Origin: Mangrovimonas xylaniphaga
GTDB lineage: Bacteria > Bacteroidota > Bacteroidia > Flavobacteriales > Flavobacteriaceae
Assembly (NCBI RefSeq): GCF_001280435.1
Contig: NZ_LBIP01000013.1
Location: 1,302,001 to 1,366,000 of the forward strand
Reading direction: 5' to 3'
DNA: 64,000 nt
Position numbers and translations under genes: made by a program
The notes under the pieces: generated by a model
Database searches by the model: none
Told to the model about the DNA's origin: nothing
Seen by the model: only the letters and a program-made list of their open reading frames with translations
Shown: positions 51,507 through 59,784 of the stretch, piece by piece
Layout: every line of letters starts with the position of its first letter
How positions within the stretch are numbered: the first letter of the stretch is position 1

Positions 51507-52445
51507 ATGCATATAGAAACCTACATAAGCGATTTACTTTACAGGTATGACTGCGTGATCATCCCTGAATTTGGAGCCTTTTTAACAAACCGCGTTTCTG
51601 CCAAGATTGATGCAGGCACCAATGCGTTTTTCCCTCCTAAAAAAGTATTGTCTTTCAACGAGCAATTGCAAAGCAACGATGGTTTGCTTGCCAATTACAT
51701 CTCGGAGGTTGAAAAAATCCCTTATGAGGTTGCGGCTCAAAAATTGAGCAAACATGTAAAATCCATCAAATCCTATTTGGTACAAGGTGAAACTTTAACC
51801 TTCCACAACATTGGGGATTTGGTGTTGAATTCTGAAGGTAAAATTGTATTCGACCCTTCATTCCACGTAAACTATTTAACAGATGCCTTTGGCTTGTCTC
51901 AATTCAATTCTACTAGCATTACCAGAGAAGTATACAAAGAAGAGGTTGAAGCCATTGAAAAGGTAGTCCCTATTACGGTGACTCCAGAAACGCGCAAGGC
52001 AAGACCTTATTTGCGTTATGCAGCTGTAGCCCTTATTGCCTTGACTGCTGGAAGTTTTGCTATATCCAACTACTACATGAAGGATGTAGAAACCCACAAT
52101 CAATTAGCACAAGAGCAAGCTAACGAACAATTGGATCACAAAGTACAGGAAGCCACTTTTGTTATTGACAATCCACTACCATCTGTAACTTTAAATGTAG
52201 CCAAGCAATCTGGAAATTACCACATTGTTGCAGGAGCTTTTAGAGTTGAAGCTAACTCAGACAAAAAAGTTGAGCAATTGCAAGGCTTGGGTTACAACGC
52301 TCGTAAAATTGGTGTTAACAAGTACGGTCTTCATGAAGTAGTGTATGCTAGCTTCAACAATCGTTTGGAAGCCCTACAAATGTTGCAAAAAATTAAGAGC
52401 GAACACAGTCAAGATGCTTGGTTATTGGTAAAACAATTGGACTAA
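51507..52445 (+). CDS. HU-like / SPOR domain membrane protein
   Basis: A 312-residue protein. The N-terminus (about 1-120) resembles the HU-CCDC81 type DNA-binding-like domains of Bacteroidota (DCVIIPEFGAFLTN, then LVQGETLTFHNIGDL). A single membrane segment lies at about 168-185, and a C-terminal SPOR domain (about 235-310, YHIVAGAFRVEANSDKKVEQL) would bind denuded glycan strands in peptidoglycan. This suggests a bridge between chromosome-associated or cytoplasmic factors and the cell wall at division. The gene stands alone. The role of the N-terminal domain in such hybrids is unknown. Confidence 0.82.
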   Translation: MHIETYISDLLYRYDCVIIPEFGAFLTNRVSAKIDAGTNAFFPPKKVLSFNEQLQSNDGLLANYISEVEKIPYEVAAQKLSKHVKSIKSYLVQGETLTFHNIGDLVLNSEGKIVFDPSFHVNYLTDAFGLSQFNSTSITREVYKEEVEAIEKVVPITVTPETRKARPYLRYAAVALIALTAGSFAISNYYMKDVETHNQLAQEQANEQLDHKVQEATFVIDNPLPSVTLNVAKQSGNYHIVAGAFRVEANSDKKVEQLQGLGYNARKIGVNKYGLHEVVYASFNNRLEALQMLQKIKSEHSQDAWLLVKQLD

Positions 52446-52570
52446 TTCCTTAGTTTCATTTACACCCATTTCGATTTTAATTATTTAATTCTGATTTTCA
52501 GAGTGTATTGTTGTATGCAATGGTTTTAGGATAATTCATCCAATTTTTGGGTGATTGCCCAAAATCGCTT

Positions 52571-52578
52571 TACCTTTG
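52571..52578 (+). promoter_or_regulatory. Promoter -7 element of the thioesterase gene
   Basis: TACCTTTG (TAnnTTTG), 20 bp before the ATG at 52599. Confidence 0.65.
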
Positions 52579-52598
52579 CACCACTGTAAACAAAACCC

Positions 52599-53111
52599 AT
52601 GGAAGCAAAAACACCTAGCTCTACAAGAACCGTTATGACCGATTTGGTTTTACCTAGCGAAACCAACCCTTTGAACAATCTTTTTGGAGGCGAACTATTG
52701 GCTAGAATGGATCGTGCTGCCAGTATTTCTGCCAGACGCCACTCCCGAAGAATTGTAGTAACGGCTTCCGTAAACCACGTAGCCTTTAATAGAGCGATTC
52801 CTTTAGGAAGTGTAGTTACTGTTGAAGCTAACGTATCCAGAGCTTTTACAAGCTCTATGGAAGTGTTTATAGACGTTTGGATTGAAGATCGTGAATCTGG
52901 CGAACGTACCAAAGCCAACGAGGCCATTTACACCTTTGTTGCCGTTGACGAAACCGGGAGGCCTGTAAAAGTGCCTCAGGTAACCCCTGAAACCGATCTT
53001 GAAAAAGAGCGCTATGCCGCTGCTTTACGCAGAAAGCAATTGAGTTTGGTGCTTGCCAAAAAGATGAAACCAAAAGATGCTACAGAGCTAAAAGCACTTT
53101 TCGAGGAATAA
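52599..53111 (+). CDS. Acyl-CoA thioesterase (hotdog fold, YciA-like)
   Basis: A 170-residue hotdog-fold enzyme that hydrolyses acyl-CoA. The active-site stretch NLFGGELLARMDRAASISARRH contains the conserved Asn/Asp/Gly residues, and SVNHVAFNRAIPLGSVVTVEA follows as in YciA and related BACH-type thioesterases. Length is normal for one hotdog domain with a helical tail. It has its own promoter and no operon partners. Confidence 0.88.
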   Translation: MEAKTPSSTRTVMTDLVLPSETNPLNNLFGGELLARMDRAASISARRHSRRIVVTASVNHVAFNRAIPLGSVVTVEANVSRAFTSSMEVFIDVWIEDRESGERTKANEAIYTFVAVDETGRPVKVPQVTPETDLEKERYAAALRRKQLSLVLAKKMKPKDATELKALFEE

Positions 53112-53308
53112 TTTCTTTTCCTTCCGATAGTAGTTCCTACTTTTCATTCTCTTATTGCCGGATTGGAATTATATCCCTATACCCTGCATTTTCACTTAGT
53201 TTAAGCCTTTTTAAAAATTAAATTAAGGCCACAAAATGAGTCTTTTACAGTTTATCGATAAAACTTGTTGGAATACAGATATTTCTACAGTCTGTAAGGT
53301 ATTTTTTA

Positions 53309-53316
53309 TATGTTTG
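53309..53316 (+). promoter_or_regulatory. Promoter -7 element of the large lipoprotein gene
   Basis: TATGTTTG (TAnnTTTG), 25 bp before the ATG at 53342. Confidence 0.55.
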
Positions 53317-53341
53317 GCCAACTTCTAAAAACTATACCAAC

Positions 53342-54745
53342 ATGAAACAAAACACTTTACTCTATTGTTCCTTATTCCTGGTGCTTTCCAGTTGTGGAAA
53401 AAAAACCTTTGAACCTTTCTACACCACCAAACCTCAATTAGAACACATCCCAAGTTATGATAATGCAGAAGTCAACCAAGTGCCAGACACCAAAGAACTT
53501 GTGCTTAACGTTGACCTGAAAAAAGAATATCCGGTAAAATCTGAAGATTATTACAACAATCCAGGAGCCCAAAAGAATAAAAATGGTAAAGCTCCCTCCG
53601 TAATTATTGCTGTACCACAAACCAACGAGCAAAAAGACGTTACTACAGATAATATCAATACAAACGATTTTAATACCGACGGTTACTATAACCAAGCCGA
53701 ACGCGCTATTGAACAAGCCCTATTGCGTCAAGGATTCAACGTTTTGGACCGCTCTAAATTTGAGGCCAAATTAAGAGACTTACGCGACCGCGCCAACGAA
53801 CGTCCTTGGTGGTTTTCAGATTGGTCTGAGAAACTCCTTGAAAATGGCGAATACGATGTGGTTAAACAGGAATATAAAAAGCAATTGACCGACGGTAAAA
53901 TTACACCACAGCAATACACCGAAGTAATTAGCGAAATAGACAAGGTGAGCCAACGTGGTTTACCAGGCAAAAACCGCGAAAAGGACAATCAGGAAATGAC
54001 TGATATTGCTGAAGTGATTAGAGCGGCGCAAAACGGTGCTGACCAAGCCGATTATCTCTTCCAAATCAACCTTACCTTTGAACCAAAAAGCAAATCGCTT
54101 AACATATCCGATTATGAAAGTGCAGAGGAATTTGTAAGCCATCACGCAGGCCTTAGCTATGGTAGCATTCCAAACCAATTACCTGAATCTGTTTCACTAA
54201 AGTGGATGAAGGTCTTGTTTAATGCTAAATTGATAGACATTAACAGCGGTAGTATTGTTTGGTTAGGAACCTATGAAATTGAATCTTCTGCCGCAGATGG
54301 GTTGCAGTTGTCTTTCGATATCAAAAAATCGGTGAAGAACGAGAAGGATATTGAAGGGATGTTTAACAGCTACAATACCAAATTATACAGTCTCAACTAC
54401 GACCTTACCAAACTGGAATCAGATTTGGATACCTATTACAATTTGGCCTTGAAAAAGACCAAATTGGGTAACAAACGTGAGTTGGAAAACTACAGCAACA
54501 ACTTAAAACGCAATATTGCAACTGCGGAAACTTCTTATACGGCAAAACTTAACGAATACAAAAGCTTGATAAATAACCCTCCTAGTGTGGGGAGCAATGA
54601 TTGGGAATATGTGTATAAGGTAAGCCAACCAGAATTGACTCCAGATTTCCAAAACGGTCAGGAATTACTAAAGCACCGCAAAGAATTGCTTAGAATTGTC
54701 ACGCAGGACCTAATCAATACCATTAAAATAATTGATGCTTATTAA
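53342..54745 (+). CDS. Large lipoprotein of unknown function, possibly CsgG/PelC-like
   Basis: A 467-residue protein with a lipobox (LVLSSC, Cys about residue 18). In the first part, QAERAIEQALLRQGFNVLDRSKFEAKLRDL is like the core of outer-membrane lipoproteins of the CsgG/PelC type, and FNAKLIDINSGSIVWLGTYEIE matches their second half in spirit. Between them lies an inserted, highly charged segment (about 150-230). The C-terminal half contains a coiled-coil-prone region (about 340-410). The family assignment is weak and based on two short similarities. The gene is monocistronic with its own promoter and terminator. Confidence 0.55.
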   Translation: MKQNTLLYCSLFLVLSSCGKKTFEPFYTTKPQLEHIPSYDNAEVNQVPDTKELVLNVDLKKEYPVKSEDYYNNPGAQKNKNGKAPSVIIAVPQTNEQKDVTTDNINTNDFNTDGYYNQAERAIEQALLRQGFNVLDRSKFEAKLRDLRDRANERPWWFSDWSEKLLENGEYDVVKQEYKKQLTDGKITPQQYTEVISEIDKVSQRGLPGKNREKDNQEMTDIAEVIRAAQNGADQADYLFQINLTFEPKSKSLNISDYESAEEFVSHHAGLSYGSIPNQLPESVSLKWMKVLFNAKLIDINSGSIVWLGTYEIESSAADGLQLSFDIKKSVKNEKDIEGMFNSYNTKLYSLNYDLTKLESDLDTYYNLALKKTKLGNKRELENYSNNLKRNIATAETSYTAKLNEYKSLINNPPSVGSNDWEYVYKVSQPELTPDFQNGQELLKHRKELLRIVTQDLINTIKIIDAY

Positions 54746-54761
54746 GCACACAACAGACATC

Positions 54762-54800
54762 AAAAAAAGGCCCTGTATCATTAATACAGGGCCTTTTTTA
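54762..54800. terminator. Bidirectional terminator between the lipoprotein and EnvC-like genes
   Basis: AAAAAAGGCCCTGTAT and ATACAGGGCCTTTTTT form a 16-bp stem with a 5-base loop, serving convergent genes. Confidence 0.92.
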
Positions 54801-54818
54801 ATCTTTAAAACTAATTGC

Positions 54819-56045
54819 TTACAACTTATTGATCCAATAAGCTGGATTTTCAAGTTTAGAATCTTTATATACCCTAAAATATAAAAGGGTTTCACCAGTT
54901 GTTTTATTGGTAAATACCTCACCAATGTCTTGTTTGGTGCTTACTTTATCTCCCTTGTTCACATAAATCTTAGACAGGTTTTTATACACCGTCATGTAAT
55001 TACCATGTCGTAAAATAACTACTGGATTGGCATTTGGAATTACGATAATCTGCGACACCTCTCCCTCAAATACAGCCCTTACTTTAGCTCCTTTTTCAGT
55101 AGCAATCATAACGCCTTTACTATTTACAGCAACAGTTTTATCAATAATTGAAGGTTGTTTTCCAAAACGCATTTTTACAATACCGCGTTCCACAGGCCAA
55201 GGCAACTTACCTTTATTGGCCTGGAAACTTGCAGCTAAAGCTTTGGCTTCAGGAGTCAAGGCAAAAGACGATGAACTTGTCGACTTTCCTGCCTTCTTAT
55301 TGGACGCCGCAATAGCCTCCTTAATCAAACGATCAATTTCCTTGTCAATCCTGTCAGATTCCTTCTGCTTTTGCTTTAATTCCGCATTGTATTTACTCAT
55401 ATTGCTGCGAATGGAAGCCATCAACACCTCATGCTCCTTCAGCTCTGCTTCCAATTCCTTTTTGGCAATCCTATTCTCCTCTACCAATTTTTGCTTTTCC
55501 TCCTTTTGTTTAAGCAATTGGGTATTAAGCTCCTGCAGTTTTAAGGTTTTCGCCTTTATCTCTTCTCCTTGTTGCTTTTGGTAATCTGTATATTGTTTGA
55601 TGTACTGGAGTCGTTTATAAGCCTGTTTAAAATTGGAAGACGACATTAAAAACATGACACGACTCAATTGGGATTTACTCTTATAGGACTTCACGATCAT
55701 GGCAGCATACTGCTTTTTCAACTCCTCCAATTGATCACGAAGCTCCGAAATTTCCTTTTGATTGGCATTGATATCACGAGTCAACAGATTGGCTTGATCG
55801 TTGGTAACCTTAATTAAGTTTTTACGCACGCTCACCTTATAGTTTAAATCCTCAACCAAAGTAATCACGTTCTTTTCTTTCTTCTTATTCGCAAACAACA
55901 AGCTGTTAAGTTGCTCCATTTCCTTTTTCAGCTGTTGGCGTCTAGCCTCCAATTGCCTTTGCTTATCGCTTTGTGCTTGGGAAAATGTGGTCCCAAGGAA
56001 CACACAAATAATAAAAAGTAAGTAGGTTGGTTTAGTTAGCCTCAT
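54819..56045 (-). CDS. EnvC-like murein hydrolase activator (degenerate LytM)
   Basis: A 408-residue exported protein. After a signal peptide (about 1-24) comes a long coiled coil (about 25-260, with many Glu, Lys and Gln residues) and a C-terminal peptidase M23/LytM-like domain (about 285-405). The zinc ligands of active LytM enzymes appear missing: no HxxxD in the FGKQPSIIDKTVAV region, and YKNLS and YFRVY replace the usual HLS and HfE-type motifs. EnvC of E. coli has the same loss and activates amidases AmiA/AmiB at the division site. The ATG at 56045 is preferred to the adjacent TTG. It overlaps the DUF4292 gene by 14 bp. Confidence 0.82.
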   Translation of the reverse strand: MRLTKPTYLLFIICVFLGTTFSQAQSDKQRQLEARRQQLKKEMEQLNSLLFANKKKEKNVITLVEDLNYKVSVRKNLIKVTNDQANLLTRDINANQKEISELRDQLEELKKQYAAMIVKSYKSKSQLSRVMFLMSSSNFKQAYKRLQYIKQYTDYQKQQGEEIKAKTLKLQELNTQLLKQKEEKQKLVEENRIAKKELEAELKEHEVLMASIRSNMSKYNAELKQKQKESDRIDKEIDRLIKEAIAASNKKAGKSTSSSSFALTPEAKALAASFQANKGKLPWPVERGIVKMRFGKQPSIIDKTVAVNSKGVMIATEKGAKVRAVFEGEVSQIIVIPNANPVVILRHGNYMTVYKNLSKIYVNKGDKVSTKQDIGEVFTNKTTGETLLYFRVYKDSKLENPAYWINKL

Positions 56046-56817
56046 CAATCACAATCTCTTTAAATCCTTTAGGTATTTTGAATGGAAAACGTAATTCTTC
56101 GTTAAAGGTCACCGATTTATATTCCAAATCGATCGTTACGCCGTCATTGCCTTCAACTGCATTGATATGGACCTTTTCTGGCACAATTTGTTTATCTACG
56201 TCTTGGTAGGTTTGATAATCTATTTGAAACATTCTTCGGCTTGATGGCTGGTATAACTGTTGGGAATCCATTTTAAAGTGCTTTGGATTCAACAAATAGA
56301 ACAGTTCTAAAACGGCATTCTGCTCTTCAGGTTGGAGTACGTATGAATTCTCATGTGTAGAGGCCACATATTTATTCGATTTATAACCAAATATAGGTTC
56401 GGCCAACAGAAGATTCTGCACCTTTTGGAAATCCAATTCTATACCCAACAGCTCACTCAACAAACGATAGTCGCCATCAAAAAACTGGTTGTTGATTTTA
56501 TCGTAATACTTCACTTCATTTGGTGTGATCATAACTCTGGCAAGTCCCAAAGTGGCATTGATCCAAATCACTTTATCCTTTTCAATACGCAAATTGACAC
56601 CGTAGGATTGCGTGGTGGCGCCTTCGATATAATCAATCTTTACTTTAGACTGAAAAGTCTTGAACTTCAATTCTTGTTTTGAATTCTCTTTTATAAGCTG
56701 TTTCGCCGTCACCTCTTTATTGAGTTCTCCCGAACTGCTTACCGTTAACGCCGATTTACAGCCTACAACAAGGCTCAACACAGCAGCTAACACAAGAGGT
56801 TTGATAACATTCATCAT
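56032..56817 (-). CDS. DUF4292 lipoprotein
   Basis: A 261-residue lipoprotein with lipobox SLVVGC (Cys about residue 20). The mature part has an LolA/LolB-like pattern of beta strands (KFKTFQSKVKIDYIEG, VNLRIEKDKVIWINATLGLARVMITPNEVKYYDKINNQFF). DUF4292 proteins occur in Bacteroidota in this gene neighbourhood; an envelope lipid-handling role is only inferred from the fold pattern. It lies 19 bp after the TPR gene and overlaps the EnvC-like gene. Confidence 0.78.
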   Translation of the reverse strand: MMNVIKPLVLAAVLSLVVGCKSALTVSSSGELNKEVTAKQLIKENSKQELKFKTFQSKVKIDYIEGATTQSYGVNLRIEKDKVIWINATLGLARVMITPNEVKYYDKINNQFFDGDYRLLSELLGIELDFQKVQNLLLAEPIFGYKSNKYVASTHENSYVLQPEEQNAVLELFYLLNPKHFKMDSQQLYQPSSRRMFQIDYQTYQDVDKQIVPEKVHINAVEGNDGVTIDLEYKSVTFNEELRFPFKIPKGFKEIVIDEAN

Positions 56818-56836
56818 AGTTTAGGTTTATTGGGCA

Positions 56837-58204
56837 TTACTCCTGCCCATTTTTCAGGGCTTCTGCTTTTTTGGCAAAGTTTTGGGCCTTTTGGGCATTC
56901 CCTTGTTTGCCGTAGGCAACACTTAATTGGGTGTAAAAATCGGATTCCATTTTTGGATCTTCAATCACATAATCCAAACCTGTTTCCAAGACTTCAATTG
57001 CCTGTTTGGCATAACCCATCTTGTTATTGGCCACCCCATTGATAAGATAAAAAATAGGTTGCGCCGGATACAACTCCAAGGCCTCGTTACTCTTGATAAT
57101 GGCCTTTTCATTTTGGTTCATATCCAACTGCAACAAAAGTACATCCTTGATCAAATTGTAATTGCTAGGCTCTTCTTTCAAGGCTTGCTCATAATAAGTC
57201 AAAGCTTTTGCCTTATCGTCTGTTTTCAGATAATATTGCCCAAGTTCCTTTAGTGTCTTGGTGCTTTTATCATTGTCAATTAGAGTGACAACTTCCAACA
57301 ATTCGCTTTCGTACTCAGGGTGTGTGCCTACAAAACCAACAAAGTCATTTAAAACTTTAGCTTTGGCATCTGGATTAATAGAGGAACTGGTCAATACAAT
57401 TTCCATGGAATTCACCGCATTGTCCACTTGATTATCATCTAAATAGAATTTATATAGTGCCAAGTGTACCAATTGCGAATTTGGGTTGACTTCCAACAAC
57501 TTTTTGGCTGTTTTGAAGGCCTTTTCCTTTTCACCACTTTCGCTGTAACGGTATACCAATTTTAAATAGTTGTCCTCATTCTCCGGATTCGATTCCAGAC
57601 GTTCCTCAAGATTTTCTATGCGCTCATCATCATCTCCGGTAATGTTGTAGATTTGATTTCGCATATAATCCCGATCCTCACTAACGCCATATTCCTTATC
57701 CAATTCGTCCAGTAATTGCAGGGCATTTTTATACTTTTTGGCTCTAATGTAAAGCCCAACCAAATCATCCCCATAGGTAGGATGGTATTTCACCAATTGC
57801 TTAACCGTTTTTATGGCCTTGTCCACTTCATTCTGCTGAATGTAGACATCATACAATTCATCCAAATACCATTCGTTGTCTGGTTCTTTGGAAATGGCCT
57901 TTTTAAGTGCATCCTCTGCCGCTCCAAAGTTTTTTAGCTTGTTGTAGTTCTTCCCGAGTTCAAAATACAATACGGCATCAGAATCGTTTATTTTAAGACA
58001 TTGCTGCAATGCTTCTACCGAACGTTGGTAGTTTTCAATTCCCTTTTGCTTTAGGGCTTCAAAAAAGTACTCTTGGTAAGCATCCTCTACATTGCCAAGG
58101 TCGTCATCTGGACGTTTGTTAAAATCTACTTGGGCATAGGTCTCTTGGGTTAGGCTTAAGGCCATTCCGAAAACAACTAGGCAACTGTAGATTTTTAATC
58201 TCAT
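56837..58204 (-). CDS. Tetratricopeptide-repeat protein, exported
   Basis: A 455-residue protein with a signal peptide (about 1-24) and roughly ten TPR units of 34 residues through the rest. Typical units are ALYFELGKNYNKLKNFGAAEDALKKAISKEPDN and KALTYYEQALKEEPSNYNL in shortened form. The protein is probably periplasmic and acts as an interaction scaffold. It is encoded between the nucleotidyltransferase and DUF4292 genes. Its partners are unknown; the neighbouring EnvC-like and DUF4292 proteins are candidates. Confidence 0.85.
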   Translation of the reverse strand: MRLKIYSCLVVFGMALSLTQETYAQVDFNKRPDDDLGNVEDAYQEYFFEALKQKGIENYQRSVEALQQCLKINDSDAVLYFELGKNYNKLKNFGAAEDALKKAISKEPDNEWYLDELYDVYIQQNEVDKAIKTVKQLVKYHPTYGDDLVGLYIRAKKYKNALQLLDELDKEYGVSEDRDYMRNQIYNITGDDDERIENLEERLESNPENEDNYLKLVYRYSESGEKEKAFKTAKKLLEVNPNSQLVHLALYKFYLDDNQVDNAVNSMEIVLTSSSINPDAKAKVLNDFVGFVGTHPEYESELLEVVTLIDNDKSTKTLKELGQYYLKTDDKAKALTYYEQALKEEPSNYNLIKDVLLLQLDMNQNEKAIIKSNEALELYPAQPIFYLINGVANNKMGYAKQAIEVLETGLDYVIEDPKMESDFYTQLSVAYGKQGNAQKAQNFAKKAEALKNGQE

Positions 58205-58243
58205 AACAAACCTTTTTTAATTTTTTTGATACACTTTCAGCAG

Positions 58244-59263
58244 CTATTCCAACACGGAATAATCTCCAATGCTAATCGCCTTGAAATTGCCATCATACAC
58301 TACGTGATTTCCAATCATGGCTTCGTCTAAGGTAGCATTTTTAATGATTGTTGCATTCTGAATTAAACTATTTTTAACGGTTACATTATCCAGTACACAA
58401 TCATTTCCAATAGAAACGTATGGCCCAACAGTTGTATTGTTGAGCACCACATTTTCCCCTATAAAACAAGGTTCAATTATGGTTGAATTTTTATTAATAA
58501 CAGAATTGGATACCAATTGCTCCTCGCCATCACTAGCCAAGAACTCCAACATTTTTCCATTGGTTTCCACAGTTACGGCCTTGTTTCCACAATCCATCCA
58601 CTCGTCTACCGTTCCCGTTTTGAATATCTTGCCTTCGGCCATCATACGCTTGATACCGTCATTGATTTGGTATTCGCCTCCATTCATGATGTTTTCATCC
58701 AACACTTCTTGAAGTTTCTGCTTCAGCACAGCCACATCCTTGAAGTAATAAATACCAATTACGGCTTGATCGCTCACAAAAGTTTTCGGTTTTTCAACCA
58801 ACTCTACGATTTCTTCCTTGTCATTAAGGTTTACTACTCCGTAGGCTTCTGGATTATCCACTTTTTTGGTCCAAATTACGGCATCGGCTTCTGGATCTAG
58901 ATTGAAATTGGCTCGAATCAAAGTATCGGCATAGGCAATTACGGCCGGCCCCGAAAGTGAGGGCTCTGCACTCATGATGGCATGGCCAGTTCCCAAAGGC
59001 TGATCTTGTCTGTAAATAGACGCTTTAGCCCCAAGGCCCTCAGCCAATTTAGTCAAGCTTTCAACAACATCATCCCCAAAAAAGGCTGGATCTCCCAATA
59101 CAAAAGCAATCTCTTCAATTGGTTCTCCAAGTACTTTGGCAATGTCCTTTACCAAACGGTGCACTATAGGCTGTCCCGCCACAGGTATCAAAGGTTTTGG
59201 AACGGTTAATGTATGAGGTCTTAATCGGGAGCCACGTCCCGCCATTGGTACGATAATTTTCAT
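58244..59263 (-). CDS. Sugar-phosphate nucleotidyltransferase
   Basis: A 339-residue enzyme with an N-terminal nucleotidyltransferase fold (about 1-235; MAGRGSRLRPHTLTVPKPLIPVAG is the standard G-x-G-x-R-L...PKP motif) and a C-terminal left-handed beta-helix with hexapeptide repeats (about 255-335, NSVINKNSTIIEPCFIGENV). It would join a sugar-1-phosphate to a nucleotide, most like glucose-1-phosphate thymidylyl- or uridylyltransferases. Product use in glycan synthesis fits the flippase gene upstream. A hairpin lies directly before the ATG at 59263; the first ATG at 59269 is an alternative start. Confidence 0.84.
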   Translation of the reverse strand: MKIIVPMAGRGSRLRPHTLTVPKPLIPVAGQPIVHRLVKDIAKVLGEPIEEIAFVLGDPAFFGDDVVESLTKLAEGLGAKASIYRQDQPLGTGHAIMSAEPSLSGPAVIAYADTLIRANFNLDPEADAVIWTKKVDNPEAYGVVNLNDKEEIVELVEKPKTFVSDQAVIGIYYFKDVAVLKQKLQEVLDENIMNGGEYQINDGIKRMMAEGKIFKTGTVDEWMDCGNKAVTVETNGKMLEFLASDGEEQLVSNSVINKNSTIIEPCFIGENVVLNNTTVGPYVSIGNDCVLDNVTVKNSLIQNATIIKNATLDEAMIGNHVVYDGNFKAISIGDYSVLE

Positions 59264-59270
59264 ATGCATT

Positions 59271-59286
59271 GCCCGCCTAAGCGGGG
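59271..59286 (-). promoter_or_regulatory. Hairpin next to the nucleotidyltransferase start codon
   Basis: CCCGC and GCGGG pair around TTAG on the minus strand, a few bases before the ATG. The high G+C stem stands out in an AT-rich region and may influence translation of the downstream cistron. Confidence 0.4.
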
Positions 59287-59302
59287 ATCTTTTTATTAAT
59301 TT

Positions 59303-59737
59303 TTATTTGGTTCCAGTACTTCCAAAACCACCTTCACCACGAGCTGTTTCAGAAAGCGTCTCTACTGGAATCCATTCGGCACGTTCGTGTTTTGCAATCA
59401 CCATTTGGGCAATACGCTCACCATTTTCTATGGTAAACTCCTCATTGGAAAGATTCACTAGAATCACCCCCACTTCACCTCTATAATCGGCATCTACAGT
59501 TCCAGGTGCATTCAAAACCGTGATTCCCTTTTTGGCCGCCAAACCACTTCTTGGTCTTACTTGGGCTTCATAACCAATCGGTAATTCTATAAACAAACCG
59601 GTTCCAACAATGGTACGTTCCAAAGGCTTTAAGGTTCGAGGTTCTGATAAATTGGCTCGCAAATCCATTCCTGCCGAGGCTATGGTTTCGTAGTTTGGCA
59701 AGTCATGGCTGGATTTGTTGATGATTTTAATAGTCAT
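59303..59737 (-). CDS. dut: Deoxyuridine 5'-triphosphate nucleotidohydrolase
   Basis: A 144-residue trimeric dUTPase that keeps uracil out of DNA. All five motifs are present: AGMDLRANL (1), [11 protein letters not shown] (2), [13 protein letters not shown] (3), GERIAQMVI (4) and a Gly-rich tail [10 protein letters not shown] (5). It is the second gene of the leftward envelope operon, between the flippase and nucleotidyltransferase genes. Confidence 0.95.
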   Translation of the reverse strand: MTIKIINKSSHDLPNYETIASAGMDLRANLSEPRTLKPLERTIVGTGLFIELPIGYEAQVRPRSGLAAKKGITVLNAPGTVDADYRGEVGVILVNLSNEEFTIENGERIAQMVIAKHERAEWIPVETLSETARGEGGFGSTGTK

Positions 59738-59784
59738 AATTACAATATATACGTTGGGATGCCGCCACTAGCTCAGCATCTCAT

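Noticed and set aside
55027-55584. Plus-strand ORF of 185 codons opposite the EnvC-like coiled coil
   Set aside because: The low-complexity coiled-coil code on the other strand leaves long open frames. The Ser/Phe-rich translation is not protein-like.
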